Below are positions 14,935-24,524 of a stretch of DNA of 64,000 nt, in pieces. How positions within the stretch are numbered: the first letter of the stretch is position 1; each line of letters begins with the position of its first letter. The stretch comes from Clostridiales bacterium. Lineage in GTDB: Bacteria > Bacillota > Clostridia > Christensenellales > CAG-138. The notes under the pieces were generated by a model. It searched no databases and was not told the origin of the DNA. It was given only the letters and a program-made list of their open reading frames with translations. Position numbers and translations under genes: made by a program. The stretch is taken from NCBI GenBank assembly GCA_004557245.1, contig SFEL01000010.1:11393-75392 (forward strand), written 5' to 3'.

Positions 14935-17517
14935 ATGTCCACATTTGTTGTGAACGGTCAGACCGTTACGGCAGAGAAAAACAAAAAGCTTCTTCGCTTT
15001 CTCAGGGACGATTTGGGCCTTACCTCCGTCAAGGACGGGTGCAGCGAGGGCGCCTGCGGCGCCTGCACCGTAATAATAGACGGCGTTACCTGCAAGGCCT
15101 GCGTGCCGGATACCGACAGGCTGGAAGGGCGCAATATAGTTACCGTAGAGGGCTTGAGCGACTGGGAAAAGGAGATGTACACCTTCGCCTACGGAGAGGC
15201 GGGGGCGGTGCAGTGCGGCTTTTGCATACCCGGCATGGTGATGTGCACAAAGGCACTGCTGGATAAGAATCCCGACCCCACAGAGGCGGAGATGCGCCAC
15301 GCCATACGCAACAACTATTGCCGCTGCACGGGCTATGTTAAGATAATCGCCGCTATCAGGCTGGCGGCCCAGATAAAGCGCACCGGCGTAATACCGGAGC
15401 CTTCCAACGACGACTGGAAGATAGGCTCCTGCGTACACCGCGTTGACGTTGAGGAAAAGGTTCTGGGCACCGGCAAGTACCCCGATGACTACTATATGGA
15501 GGGGATGCTGTACGGCTCCGCCCTGAGAAGCAAATACCCCCGCGCCCGCGTGCTGTCCATAGATACCTCAGCCGCAAGGGCATTGCCCGGAGTGGCGGCT
15601 GTGCTGACAGCCGAGGATATACCGGGGGAAAACAAGATAGGCCATCTTAAACACGATCAATACACACTTATACCCGTGGGCGGCCTTGTGCATTATCTGG
15701 GCGACGCTATCGCCCTGGTTGCTGCCGAGGACAGGGAGACCCTCGAAAAGGCAAAGAAGCTCATCAAGGTGGAATACGAGGTGCTGCCGGCCATCCATAA
15801 TATTCAGGAGGCGGGTGCAGCCGGTGCCCCAAAGGTATTCGACGAGGAAAAGGACAACATATGCGCTTATAAGCATATCAGCCGGGGCGATGCCGAGGGC
15901 GAGATAAGCAGGGCAAAGCACGTAATAAGCCGGCACTTTGAAACGCCCTGGACCGAGCATGCCTTCCTCGAGCCCGAGTGCGCTGTGTCCTATATAGATC
16001 AAGACGGGGACGTATTCATATACTCCACCGACCAGTCTGCCCACCAGACGCTGCACGAATGCTGCATGGTGCTGGGGACGGATAAGGTAAAGGTGCAGAA
16101 CGCACTGGTAGGCGGCGGCTTCGGCGGCAAGGAGGATATGACGGTGCAGCACCACGCGGCGCTGCTCACCTACGTTACCCGCCGCCCCGTCAAGGTAAAG
16201 CTCACCCGCGCCGAGTCATTGCTCGTACACCCAAAGAGACATCATTTTGAGATGGACTTTACCATGGGCTGCGACGAAAACGGCATAATAAAGGGCGTAA
16301 AAGCAAAGGTGTATACAGATACCGGCGCCTTCGCGTCGCTGGGCGGCCCGGTGCTTGAACGGGCATGCACCCATGCAGCAGGCCCCTACAATTACCAGAA
16401 CTTCGAGATAGAGGGCACTGCCTATTACACCAACAATCCGCCAGCCGGCGCGTTCCGCGGCTTCGGCGTTACTCAAACCTGCTTTGCCACAGAGAGCCTT
16501 CTCAACATGATGGCGGACGAGATAGGCATAACACCCTGGGAGATACGCTACCGCAACGCCATACGCCCCGGCCAGGTGCTGCCCAACGGACAGATAGTGG
16601 ACGAGTCCACCGGCCTTGTGGAGACCCTTGAGGCAATAAAGCCCTACTACGATGAGGCGATAGCAGCCGGCAAACCCGTGGGCCTTGGCTGCGCGATGAA
16701 GAACGCAGGCGTGGGCGTAGGCATACCGGATACCGGCCGTGTAAAGCTCATAGTGGGCGACGACGGCAAGGTACATATATTCTCCGGTGCTTCCTGCATA
16801 GGCCAGGGCCTTGGCACCGTGCTTGTGCAGATGATGGTCAGCAATACCGACCTTACCCGGGATGACATAGTATACGAGCGGAGCAACACCTGGATATCAC
16901 CGGATTCCGGCACCACCTCCGGCTCCCGCCAGACGCTTATCACGGGGGAAGCCTGTCGCCGGGCCTGCGAGAAGCTCATGGAGGACCGCCGGGCAGGGCT
17001 GAGCCTCCAGCAGATGAAGGGAAGGGTGTACTACGGCGAGTATCTCGCAAAGACCGACCCGTTGGGTGCGGACGTTCCTAACCCAGTATCACATGTGGCA
17101 TACGGCTACGCCACACAGCTGTGCATACTCGATAAGAAGACCGGCCGTGTAGAGCACATGATAGCCGCTCACGACGTAGGCAAGGCCGTTAATCCTCTCT
17201 CCTGCGAGGGGCAGATAGAGGGCGGAGTGGTGATGTCCATGGGCTATGCCCTAAGGGAGAAGTATCCCATAGACGATAACTGCAAGCCCATAGAGAAGTA
17301 TGGCTCACTGGGCCTGTTCAGAGCCCACGAGCTGCCGGAGATAACGGCACTGGTCATAGATAAGCCGGGTCTCAAGGTGGCCTGCGGAGCAATAGGCATA
17401 GGCGAGATAACCTCCATACCCACCGCACCCGCCATAGCCGACGCTTACTACAGGCTGGACGGGGAGCGCAGGTACAGCCTGCCCCTTTGCAATACTCCAT
17501 ACGAGAGAAGGGGGTAA
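14935..17517 (+). CDS. xdh: Selenium-dependent xanthine dehydrogenase-like molybdenum hydroxylase (fused Fe-S and Mo subunits)
   Basis: 860 residues. The N-terminus carries two [2Fe-2S] sets: D-G-C-S-E-G-A-C-G-A-C near residues 34-44 with a later Cys, and C-G-F-C...C-R-C-T-G-Y further on. From about residue 165 a molybdopterin-binding xanthine-oxidase domain follows, with GGGFGGKEDM near 394, GAFRGFGVTQ near 505 and a C-terminal GAIGIGEI. There is no FAD domain, so electrons must leave through another protein, perhaps YgfK or the ferredoxin next door. This fused form sits with ssnA and ygfK in selenium-dependent molybdenum hydroxylase clusters. The substrate is likely a purine or related heterocycle but is not proven. 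Confidence 0.88.
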   Translation: MSTFVVNGQTVTAEKNKKLLRFLRDDLGLTSVKDGCSEGACGACTVIIDGVTCKACVPDTDRLEGRNIVTVEGLSDWEKEMYTFAYGEAGAVQCGFCIPGMVMCTKALLDKNPDPTEAEMRHAIRNNYCRCTGYVKIIAAIRLAAQIKRTGVIPEPSNDDWKIGSCVHRVDVEEKVLGTGKYPDDYYMEGMLYGSALRSKYPRARVLSIDTSAARALPGVAAVLTAEDIPGENKIGHLKHDQYTLIPVGGLVHYLGDAIALVAAEDRETLEKAKKLIKVEYEVLPAIHNIQEAGAAGAPKVFDEEKDNICAYKHISRGDAEGEISRAKHVISRHFETPWTEHAFLEPECAVSYIDQDGDVFIYSTDQSAHQTLHECCMVLGTDKVKVQNALVGGGFGGKEDMTVQHHAALLTYVTRRPVKVKLTRAESLLVHPKRHHFEMDFTMGCDENGIIKGVKAKVYTDTGAFASLGGPVLERACTHAAGPYNYQNFEIEGTAYYTNNPPAGAFRGFGVTQTCFATESLLNMMADEIGITPWEIRYRNAIRPGQVLPNGQIVDESTGLVETLEAIKPYYDEAIAAGKPVGLGCAMKNAGVGVGIPDTGRVKLIVGDDGKVHIFSGASCIGQGLGTVLVQMMVSNTDLTRDDIVYERSNTWISPDSGTTSGSRQTLITGEACRRACEKLMEDRRAGLSLQQMKGRVYYGEYLAKTDPLGADVPNPVSHVAYGYATQLCILDKKTGRVEHMIAAHDVGKAVNPLSCEGQIEGGVVMSMGYALREKYPIDDNCKPIEKYGSLGLFRAHELPEITALVIDKPGLKVACGAIGIGEITSIPTAPAIADAYYRLDGERRYSLPLCNTPYERRG

Positions 17518-17521
17518 CAAC

Positions 17522-18001
17522 ATGGCTATAAAGAAGAAATTCCCATATAAGGCCGCTTTTGTGGCCTGCAACGGCGGCTGCCGGGCCAAGGACTGCAGGT
17601 ACGGCTGCATAGGCTGCGGGACCTGCGTTTCCGCATGCAGGTTTGGAGCTATAACGCTGAACGAGTACGGCGCTGCCGAGGTGGACGAAGAAAAGTGCAT
17701 AGGCTGCGGTATGTGCGCACGTGCCTGCCCTCAGGGCATAATCAGCGTTCACCAGAGCGCCTGCAATATAGCCGTCAAGTGCTCCAACGGGGATAAAGGC
17801 CCGGAAGCCCGCAAGCAGTGTGAGGTAAGCTGCATAGGCTGCGGCATATGCGAAAGGACCTGTACCGCCGGAGCCATAAAGGTAAAGGACAACTGCGCTG
17901 TCATAGACGAAGAATACTGCCTCAGCTGCGGCATGTGCGCCGTAAAGTGCCCGCGCGGGGTGATACGCGACCTTCGGGGCATACTCACGCCGAAAAACTG
18001 A
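17522..18001 (+). CDS. Polyferredoxin with four [4Fe-4S] motifs
   Basis: 159 residues with four Cx2Cx2Cx3C-type motifs: YGCIGCGTCVSACR, KCIGCGMCARACPQ, SCIGCGICERTCTA and YCLSCGMCAVKCPR, plus extra Cys at the N-terminus (ACNGGCRAKDC). The pattern resembles the C-terminal ferredoxin part of RnfB. It begins 4 bp after the xdh stop behind AAGGGGGTAAC, so it is translationally coupled. The natural reading is an electron carrier for the FAD-less hydroxylase. It has no membrane segment. Confidence 0.8.
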   Translation: MAIKKKFPYKAAFVACNGGCRAKDCRYGCIGCGTCVSACRFGAITLNEYGAAEVDEEKCIGCGMCARACPQGIISVHQSACNIAVKCSNGDKGPEARKQCEVSCIGCGICERTCTAGAIKVKDNCAVIDEEYCLSCGMCAVKCPRGVIRDLRGILTPKN

Positions 18002-18017
18002 TATATGGACTTACAAG

Positions 18018-18047
18018 TGCCGAAGCGAAAACTTCGGCATTTTTTTA
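18018..18047 (+). terminator. Intrinsic terminator after the polyferredoxin
   Basis: TGCCGAAG (18018-18025) pairs with CTTCGGCA (18032-18039), followed by seven T. It ends the selenium/molybdenum cluster. Confidence 0.9.
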
Positions 18048-18084
18048 TTTATTGTTTCTTGGCGAACAATTTACGGCAGCCTTA

Positions 18085-18114
18085 TTGCTATTCCGGTATA
18101 CACAGTGATAATAT
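18085..18114 (+). promoter_or_regulatory. Promoter of trkA-trkH
   Basis: TTGCTA (18085-18090), an 18-bp spacer, and TAATAT (18109-18114), 43 bp before the trkA ATG. Confidence 0.45.
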
Positions 18115-18156
18115 AGAGCCAAATCACTGTAAGCGAAAGTAAGAAAGGAAGCTTTG

Positions 18157-19521
18157 ATGAATATAGTAGTAGTGGGCGATGGCAAGGTGGGCTATACCCT
18201 AACGGCAAGTCTTTCCAAGGAAGGCCACGACGTTACCGTAATAGACAACCGGCCGGATACGCTGCGCAATACCACAAACGAGCTGGACGTAATATGTATA
18301 GAGGGCAATGGCGTCAGCTACGCGGTACAGAGCGAGGCGGGGGTGCAGAAGGCAGACCTTCTCATAGCCGCAACCAGTGCCGACGAGATAAACATGCTGG
18401 CCTGCATGGTAGCCAAGAAGCTGGGCGCGAAGCATACCATAGCGAGGGTGCGCGACCCGCAGTACCAGCAGCAGATGTTCTTCCTTAAGGAAGAGCTGGG
18501 GCTGTCAGTGGTGGTAAATCCCGAACAGTCCGCAGCGTCCGAGATATCCCGCCTTATGCGCTTTGTACCCGCTATTAAGGCTGAGCCCTTTGCAAAGGGC
18601 AGGATAGACCTTGTGGAGTTCAAGGTAAAGGAGAACAGCCCGCTGGACGGCGTACAGCTTTCCGACTTTTACAGGCAATTTAAGGTAAAGATATTGGTCT
18701 GCGCCGCCCGCCGAGGCGAGGAGGTTTTCATACCCAAGGGCAATTTCATCATACGCAGCGGCGATAAGCTTACCATACTCGCTGCCCCTGCCGAGATAAG
18801 CAACTTTTTCAGGACCGTGGGTACCTTCCAGCGCAAGGTTAGGGACGTGATGGTGGTAGGCGGCGGCAGAATAGCCTATTACCTTGCACGCCAGCTAATA
18901 GAGACAGGAATACATGTAAAGATAATCGAGAAGGACGAAAAACGCTGCAACCAGCTGTTCGATCTGCTGCCCAAGGCCACCATACTCCACGGCGACGGCA
19001 CGGATCACGAGCTGCTCAGCGAGGAAGGGCTGGATAAGACGGACGCTCTTATAGCCCTTACCGGTATCGACGAGGAAAACATCATACTTTCCATGTACGC
19101 CAACTCCCTGAATGTGGATAAGGTGGTTACCAAGGTAAACAACGCGCGCCTTGCGGATATGCTGGCTCCCATGGGTATAGAAAGCATAATCTCCCCCAAG
19201 GAGATAGCGGCCAACCGCATAATAAGCTACGTCCGCGCCATGACCAACGCCACCGGCAGCAATGTGGAGATGCTGTACAGGCTGGCGGACAACAAGGTAG
19301 AGGCGCTGGAGTTCCGCGTGCGGGAAAGCTCACGCTGTATAGGAGTACCCCTCAAGGATATGCCGATAAAGGACGACGTGCTCGTAGGCGCCATAATTCG
19401 CGGCGGAACCTGCATAATCCCAGGAGGCGACGACGTTATAAAGGCCCACGATTCCGTCATAGTTGTAACTACCATGAACGGGCTGCACGAATTGGATAAG
19501 ATCCTCAAGGAAAAAGAGTAA
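18157..19521 (+). CDS. trkA: Trk potassium uptake protein, NAD-binding peripheral subunit
   Basis: About 454 residues with two tandem RCK units, each a Rossmann TrkA-N domain (VVVGDGKVGYTLTASL at the start; VMVVGGGRIAYYLARQL in the second half) followed by a TrkA-C domain. The protein gates the TrkH potassium channel in response to nucleotides at the cytoplasmic face. The ATG at 18157 is preferred over the TTG at 18154 because of AGGAAG spacing. trkH begins 6 bp after the stop, so the two form one unit. Confidence 0.93.
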   Translation: MNIVVVGDGKVGYTLTASLSKEGHDVTVIDNRPDTLRNTTNELDVICIEGNGVSYAVQSEAGVQKADLLIAATSADEINMLACMVAKKLGAKHTIARVRDPQYQQQMFFLKEELGLSVVVNPEQSAASEISRLMRFVPAIKAEPFAKGRIDLVEFKVKENSPLDGVQLSDFYRQFKVKILVCAARRGEEVFIPKGNFIIRSGDKLTILAAPAEISNFFRTVGTFQRKVRDVMVVGGGRIAYYLARQLIETGIHVKIIEKDEKRCNQLFDLLPKATILHGDGTDHELLSEEGLDKTDALIALTGIDEENIILSMYANSLNVDKVVTKVNNARLADMLAPMGIESIISPKEIAANRIISYVRAMTNATGSNVEMLYRLADNKVEALEFRVRESSRCIGVPLKDMPIKDDVLVGAIIRGGTCIIPGGDDVIKAHDSVIVVTTMNGLHELDKILKEKE

Positions 19522-19527
19522 AGGCAT

Positions 19528-20970
19528 ATGAATTATCGCGTGTTGGGAAGGATACTTGGCCTTGCGCTGGTAACAGAGGCGGCGCTTATGGTGCCGTCCA
19601 TGCTGATAGGCCTGTATCACGGAGAATCTATACTGGGGTTTAGTACTACCATAGGCATACTGCTGATAGTCGGTATGCTGCTGCTGTCCTTTAAGCCTAA
19701 GGACAACAATATATTCGCCCGGGAGGGCTTTTTAGGCGTGTCATTCTCATGGATACTACTGTCCATGTTCGGTGCGCTGCCCTTTACCATAGAAAAGATG
19801 ATACCCGACTATGTGGGCGCTGTGTTTGAGGTGGCGTCCGGCTTTACCACCACCGGCGCGTCTGTGCTGACAGCCATTGAGGGCTGCCCTTACGGGCTGC
19901 TGTTCTGGCGCAGCTTCACCAACTGGGTGGGCGGCATGGGAGTGCTTGTATTTATAATGGCAGTGCTGCCCCTTGCAGATGACCGCAGTATGCATATAAT
20001 GCGTGCGGAGGTCCCCGGCCCCGTGGTCGGCAAGCTGGTGCCCAAGGCCAGGCAGAGCGCCATGATACTGTATGGGATATATGTGGTGATAAGCATATTG
20101 GAGGTAGTGTTCCTGATGGCGGGCGGCATGCCGCTTTACGACGCGCTGGTGAGCACCTTCGCCACTGCAGGTACCGGCGGCTTCAGCGTAAAGAACGCCA
20201 GCATAGCTGGGTATAACAGCCCATATGCGGAATACGTCATAAGCGTGTTCCTGCTGCTGTTCTCCATAAACTTCAACCTGTACTTCTTCATACTGTTGAA
20301 GAACATAAAGCCCATATTCAAAAACGAGGAGCTGCGCTGGTTCCTGGGCATAGTCGCTGTGAGCGTCATAGCGGTAGCAATAAACATACGCAACATGTAT
20401 CCTGCGGCGGAGGAAACCATACGTAAAGCGCTGTTCCAGGTGGCCAGCATAATATCTACGGCGGGTTTTTCCACCGCTGATTTTGACAAGTGGCCGGAGC
20501 TTTCAAGGAGCATCCTGGTCTGCCTTATGTTAATCGGCGCCTGTGCAGGCAGCACCGGCGGCGGAATAAAGATATCACGGCTCCTCATACTCATGAAGTC
20601 CGCAAAGTGCGAGGTGCGGCGCATGATGCACCCCCGTTCAGTTAACCGGGTAAAGCTGGACGGCAAGACAATAGGCGACGAGGTGCTGCACAATACCCTC
20701 ATTTTTTTCGTGCTGTATATGTTCATAGTTGCCGTGTCTACGCTGCTTGTGGCATCCTTTGACGAGTGCGACTTTACGACCAATCTTACGGCGGTGATTG
20801 CCTGCATGGGAAATATAGGCCCCGGTCTCGGCAGGGTAGGTCCTATGGGTAACTATTCGGATTTTTCTGCTTTGTCCAAGATAGTGCTGACGCTGGATAT
20901 GCTCATAGGCAGGCTGGAGATATTCCCGATAATAATGGTCTTTACGCCGGAAACCTGGAAGAAGGTATAA
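19528..20970 (+). CDS. trkH: Trk/Ktr potassium transporter membrane subunit
   Basis: 480 residues, hydrophobic throughout, with the four M1-P-M2 repeats of TrkH. Filter-like motifs are visible, such as ASGFTTTGASVL near residue 107, TAGTGGFSVKN near 212, STAGFSTADF near 310 and a C-terminal CMGNIGPGLG. It forms the ion pathway for K+ uptake and works with the preceding trkA. It ends at a bidirectional terminator shared with pssA. Confidence 0.94.
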   Translation: MNYRVLGRILGLALVTEAALMVPSMLIGLYHGESILGFSTTIGILLIVGMLLLSFKPKDNNIFAREGFLGVSFSWILLSMFGALPFTIEKMIPDYVGAVFEVASGFTTTGASVLTAIEGCPYGLLFWRSFTNWVGGMGVLVFIMAVLPLADDRSMHIMRAEVPGPVVGKLVPKARQSAMILYGIYVVISILEVVFLMAGGMPLYDALVSTFATAGTGGFSVKNASIAGYNSPYAEYVISVFLLLFSINFNLYFFILLKNIKPIFKNEELRWFLGIVAVSVIAVAINIRNMYPAAEETIRKALFQVASIISTAGFSTADFDKWPELSRSILVCLMLIGACAGSTGGGIKISRLLILMKSAKCEVRRMMHPRSVNRVKLDGKTIGDEVLHNTLIFFVLYMFIVAVSTLLVASFDECDFTTNLTAVIACMGNIGPGLGRVGPMGNYSDFSALSKIVLTLDMLIGRLEIFPIIMVFTPETWKKV

Positions 20971-20971
20971 A

Positions 20972-21005
20972 AAACAGGGTGGCTTTTGCCACCCTGCTGT
21001 TTTTT
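20972..21005. terminator. Bidirectional terminator between trkH and pssA
   Basis: CAGGGTGGC (20975-20983) pairs with GCCACCCTG (20988-20996) with a T-run after it, and an A-run before it gives U on the other strand. Confidence 0.9.
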
Positions 21006-21008
21006 GCT

Positions 21009-21626
21009 TTACAGGGCCGATACTATCATGCCGGCCTCAGCAACTATCAAAGCTCCTGCGGCTATTATGCCGGGCAAACGGAGCTTTTTTATTCTGAGTG
21101 GAGATATGAAGGCCAGAGCCATTATCGGGAACATTATATTGAACAGGCTGACGGCGCCGGCGTTTGTGTAAGAGCTTATGAGATATACGGCAGGCATCAC
21201 TATGCATACCGCGGTGACAGGCAGGCCGAGGTAATGGGTGCGGTCCTCGGTTGATTCCTCCTGCCGCTTTTCCTCGGTGACGTTGAAGTAGCCCAGGCGT
21301 ATGAGCGCCGCCAGCACATACAGCGAAAGCAGCGCGTGAGATACTATGCTCTTCATGCCGAAGGCCGCGCCTATGGAAGCGGGCAGCACACCAAAGCAGA
21401 CAAGGTCGTTCAGTGAATCTATCTGTATGCCGAAGCGCTTGCCGTCTGCCGTGCGGTCCTTTTTTGAGCGGGCAATCTTGCCGTCAAAGGTATCTATGAC
21501 GCCGCAGCATATGAGGCAGAGAAGACCTGCGGCCGGGTTTCCTGCGGCGGACGAATATATGCCGTGTAAGGCTATAAAAAGCGCCCCATAGGTCGCTATG
21601 ACGGTGTAATCGTAGAATCCTATCAT
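21009..21626 (-). CDS. pssA: CDP-diacylglycerol-serine O-phosphatidyltransferase
   Basis: About 206 residues from the ATG at 21626, which has AAAGGAG 13 bp upstream; an in-frame TTG-like extension to 21674 exists but lacks a ribosome site. The signature is DGKIAR, then 12 residues instead of the usual 8, then GIQIDSLND, a spacing seen in some PssA proteins. Six or more membrane helices. It makes phosphatidylserine from CDP-diacylglycerol in the inner membrane. Other CDP-alcohol transferases cannot be fully excluded. Confidence 0.82.
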   Translation of the reverse strand: MIGFYDYTVIATYGALFIALHGIYSSAAGNPAAGLLCLICCGVIDTFDGKIARSKKDRTADGKRFGIQIDSLNDLVCFGVLPASIGAAFGMKSIVSHALLSLYVLAALIRLGYFNVTEEKRQEESTEDRTHYLGLPVTAVCIVMPAVYLISSYTNAGAVSLFNIMFPIMALAFISPLRIKKLRLPGIIAAGALIVAEAGMIVSAL

Positions 21627-21751
21627 ATTGCTTGCAACGCTCCTTTGAAACAAGACTTGTGGTAAATATAACACATTTATTTTACACGAAATACGTCATT
21701 TTGCCAATCCGATATAATGATTAAGTATAAACTCACAATGTCAGTAGCAAA

Positions 21752-21781
21752 TAAAAATGGCTGCCGCTTTGCGGCAGCCCA
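21752..21781 (-). terminator. Intrinsic terminator after the amino-acid permease
   Basis: On the minus strand GGCTGCCGC pairs with GCGGCAGCC around AAA, followed by ATTTTTAT. It lies 15 bp past the permease stop. Confidence 0.9.
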
Positions 21782-21795
21782 ATGGTATGTCCTTT

Positions 21796-23190
21796 TTAAT
21801 TTATGGGCTTTTCCTTGGAGAAGGCAAAGCCTACCGCCATTACTGCGGCAAACACTATGAGATACCAGAAGCATGCTATACCGTGGCCCATTATGCTGGC
21901 GTAGATCATGAACAGTGAGCCGCAGATAGCCAGTATAGGCGTTACGTAGCGGCGCATGGCGTTTTCGTCGGTGGCCTTCTTTATCCACATGATGAATATG
22001 GGCAGATACAACATGTAAATGGTGATTATGGGCAGCTCGGAAGAGTCGAACACGAAGGGGCCGGACCAGGTGCCCGCCAGGTTGGCCAGGAAGAAGTACA
22101 GGCCCCAGAAGCCGCACAGAAGCAGGCCAACGATGGCGGAATTATGGGGCATGTTGGTCTCTTTGTCTATCTGGCTGAATACATGAGGAGCGGGGCCCCT
22201 GCCGCGGACGGCTATGGAGTACAGACCGCGCACGCAGCCGAGCATAAGGCCGTTCATGGTGCCTATGCAGGATATTGCGATGAACAGGTTAAGTATGTTG
22301 CCGAGTACGTTGCCGAATACGTTTATGAAGGCCACGGTAGCGCCGGAGTCTATGAGCTCCTGATTAGTAGCGCCGCCGGCTACGCCGACATAGTAGAAGA
22401 TGTAGGTGGCAATGATGATTATTGCGCCTATGACCAGAGCGCGGGGCAGGTTTTTCTTGGCGTCCTTTAGCTCCGCGTTTATGGATGTTGCGATTATCCA
22501 GCCCTCATATGCGAAGGCAGTAGCGCAGACCGAAGCGAACAGCGGGTTTGTTGAGGTGGTGCCAACATCTGCAAGGGTATTGAAGTTATTTGCAAGGGTA
22601 CCGTTTGCAAGGCCGACGATTATTCCCACGACTGCCATGAGGAACAGGGGTATGAGCTTGATTATAGTGGTGGAGACCTGAAGCTTTCCAGCGAGCTTGG
22701 GCGAGAGGGCGTTAACGGCATAGGCGCAGCACATATAGAACATTGCCAGAGCCATGCACTCGGGGCCCAGGACAGTCTCCGCGCCTGCGGCAGCGCCGAG
22801 ACCCAGCAGGGGGAAATCAGGCGCTATGGAGGTTATGAATACTAGGGTGTACCGGGCGGAGAGCCAGGACAGCACAGAGGTAAGGCAGGGATAATATATT
22901 ATGGTGAGAAACCAGCCTACGTAATAGGCGTACTTGCTGCCGACGCAGGCCTCGGCATAGTCCACAATGCCGTTGACCTTTTCGAACTTTTGCGCCATTA
23001 CTGAGAAAGCGAGCAGGCAGGTGAGCATTATAACGCCGCCTATGATCCAGGCAAGTATACCGAGAGGCATGTTGCCGCCTGTCTTTTGCAGTATGGTCTG
23101 CGCCTTGAAGAATACGCCGGAGCCGATGACTATACCGACTACCATGCATATTGCCGTCAGGAGACCGTACCGTTTTTGAAGCTTATCCAT
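21796..23190 (-). CDS. Amino acid permease of the APC superfamily
   Basis: 464 residues with about 12 hydrophobic helices. The first helix contains MVVGIVIGSGVFF, the GSG-type substrate-binding turn of APC transporters such as the LAT/YfnA group. A conserved AFAYEGWIIATSI block lies near residue 225, in the region that binds the amino acid side. It imports or exchanges amino acids at the cytoplasmic membrane, in keeping with amino-acid fermentation. Substrate not assignable. Transcribed alone, with a good promoter upstream. Confidence 0.88.
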   Translation of the reverse strand: MDKLQKRYGLLTAICMVVGIVIGSGVFFKAQTILQKTGGNMPLGILAWIIGGVIMLTCLLAFSVMAQKFEKVNGIVDYAEACVGSKYAYYVGWFLTIIYYPCLTSVLSWLSARYTLVFITSIAPDFPLLGLGAAAGAETVLGPECMALAMFYMCCAYAVNALSPKLAGKLQVSTTIIKLIPLFLMAVVGIIVGLANGTLANNFNTLADVGTTSTNPLFASVCATAFAYEGWIIATSINAELKDAKKNLPRALVIGAIIIIATYIFYYVGVAGGATNQELIDSGATVAFINVFGNVLGNILNLFIAISCIGTMNGLMLGCVRGLYSIAVRGRGPAPHVFSQIDKETNMPHNSAIVGLLLCGFWGLYFFLANLAGTWSGPFVFDSSELPIITIYMLYLPIFIMWIKKATDENAMRRYVTPILAICGSLFMIYASIMGHGIACFWYLIVFAAVMAVGFAFSKEKPIN

Positions 23191-23266
23191 TTAGTTTTTT
23201 CCCCTTTCGCATTAAGAATAAGATTGGAAGATGCCATATAAGTGCAGCAAAATGCAACTTTATAAT

Positions 23267-23295
23267 ATTATACAGTAATAATACATGCTTGGCAA
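23267..23295 (-). promoter_or_regulatory. Promoter of the amino-acid permease
   Basis: On the minus strand TTGCCA, a 17-bp spacer and a perfect TATAAT, giving a leader of roughly 70 nt. Confidence 0.7.
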
Positions 23296-23564
23296 TCCTT
23301 CTTGCGCCCGCGGCCATGACGTATTCGCAAGGCTGTTTTGCCGGAGGTAAAGACTAACTGCGGGCTTATTCTGTATGAGATTAAGTTTATAAGGGATGCG
23401 GGTTATGGTAAGCTGAAGCGATTGACCAGCGTTTGCCCGTACTATCGTGCCCTGGCAGCCATGAGAATCCGTACTTTCTTTCGATTATTGTTCACTTCGG
23501 TAAACCTGCAATAACCGATTTGTATGAATTTACCATCCCGACCCGATAAGGGAGGCTCTCTATC

Positions 23565-23593
23565 TTGCTTATACGATATAACGATGATACAAT
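23565..23593 (+). promoter_or_regulatory. Promoter of the racemase gene
   Basis: TTGCTT (23565-23570), a 17-bp spacer and TACAAT (23588-23593), about 100 bp before the start codon. Confidence 0.6.
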
Positions 23594-23695
23594 ACAAATA
23601 TGCGTGATGTGATCAGCGCAGCAAAGATATACACACTTATGTCATGGAAGATTATCTAAAGGCCAAGTAATTATGGGTTGTAGGAGGACGACAAA

Positions 23696-24346
23696 ATGAA
23701 AAACTGTTATAAAGCCGGATTGATTCGAGTTATCACGATTCCGGATGCCGAGGTTGCGGGTATTCATGGCAGGCTCATAATGGAAAAGTTCCCGAATATG
23801 ACGGTGGAAACGAAATGCATATCGGGATATCCGGAGGGATTATATAGTATAGAACTGAAAAATGCGGCTATACCTCAAATCGTTGAGGTGGCGCAGTCTT
23901 TTAAAGATATAGACGTGTTGATAGTAAGCTGTGCCGAGGATCCTGCAGTGCCGGAAATAAAAAATGCTGTCGATATACCGGTGATAGGGGCCGGTAGTAG
24001 CGTGGCTGCGATAGCGCGGCGGTTTGGTTCTAAGGTGGGAGTTCTGGGAATAACCGATCATGTACCGCAGCCATATTTGGAAATACTCGGTAAGGATCTT
24101 ATAGATCTCGGAAGGCCGGAAGGCGTGGTGACCACGCTTGACCTCATGAAGGAATCAGGGGTCAAAGCTGTGGAAAAATTGGCAATGATGCTGAAGGATG
24201 CCGGCGCCGGCGCCATAGCCCTTGCATGTACTGGAATGAGTACTGCGGGGGTGGCAAAGTCCCTCGCAAAAAAAACCGGCTTGCCTGTGATAGACCCTGT
24301 AACGGCAGAAGGACTCATGGCATATTATGAATGCCTTAGCAAATGA
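23696..24346 (+). CDS. Asp/Glu/hydantoin racemase family protein
   Basis: 216 residues. The two catalytic cysteines of cofactor-independent racemases are visible in V-S-C-A-E-D (Cys79) and A-L-A-C-T-G-M-S (Cys178), in the two halves of the molecule. Other blocks are IPVIGAGSSVAA near 95 and LPVIDPVTAEG close to the end. These match the aspartate/hydantoin racemase group more than glutamate racemase MurI. It probably interconverts amino-acid or hydantoin stereoisomers. Ribosome site TAGGAGGACG. It is a single-gene unit flanked by related short repeats and by more AT-rich sequence, which hints at acquisition. Confidence 0.85.
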   Translation: MKNCYKAGLIRVITIPDAEVAGIHGRLIMEKFPNMTVETKCISGYPEGLYSIELKNAAIPQIVEVAQSFKDIDVLIVSCAEDPAVPEIKNAVDIPVIGAGSSVAAIARRFGSKVGVLGITDHVPQPYLEILGKDLIDLGRPEGVVTTLDLMKESGVKAVEKLAMMLKDAGAGAIALACTGMSTAGVAKSLAKKTGLPVIDPVTAEGLMAYYECLSK

Positions 24347-24524
24347 TGATATCGCAAAAGCCAGCATGAGGTATATGCATGATAATCATTGGCGTCTGCA
24401 TTTTCCGAGCCTTTAGGCCGGAATCCGACATGCCTACCGCTCCGATCCAGAGGCCAAGGCTGTCGAGAAATTTACGGCGCGCCGGTCGCAGCATCTGTAT
24501 GTCAAACATGCAACAAGAAAAGTT

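Larger units (their letters stand above)
23191..23695. other. 505-bp intergenic region between permease and racemase genes
   Basis: It holds the divergent promoters listed separately and one copy of an imperfect repeat (23473-23522) whose partner lies downstream of the racemase (24743-24793). No convincing gene is seen in the remaining sequence. Confidence 0.5.

Noticed and set aside
12622..15438. A 938-codon open frame on the minus strand across ygfK and xdh
   Set aside because: It is a shadow caused by codon bias of the real plus-strand genes: it runs opposite to recognised protein domains and has no ribosome site.
18048..18156. A c-di-AMP riboswitch before trkA
   Set aside because: The gap is too short for the aptamer and none of its conserved segments are seen.
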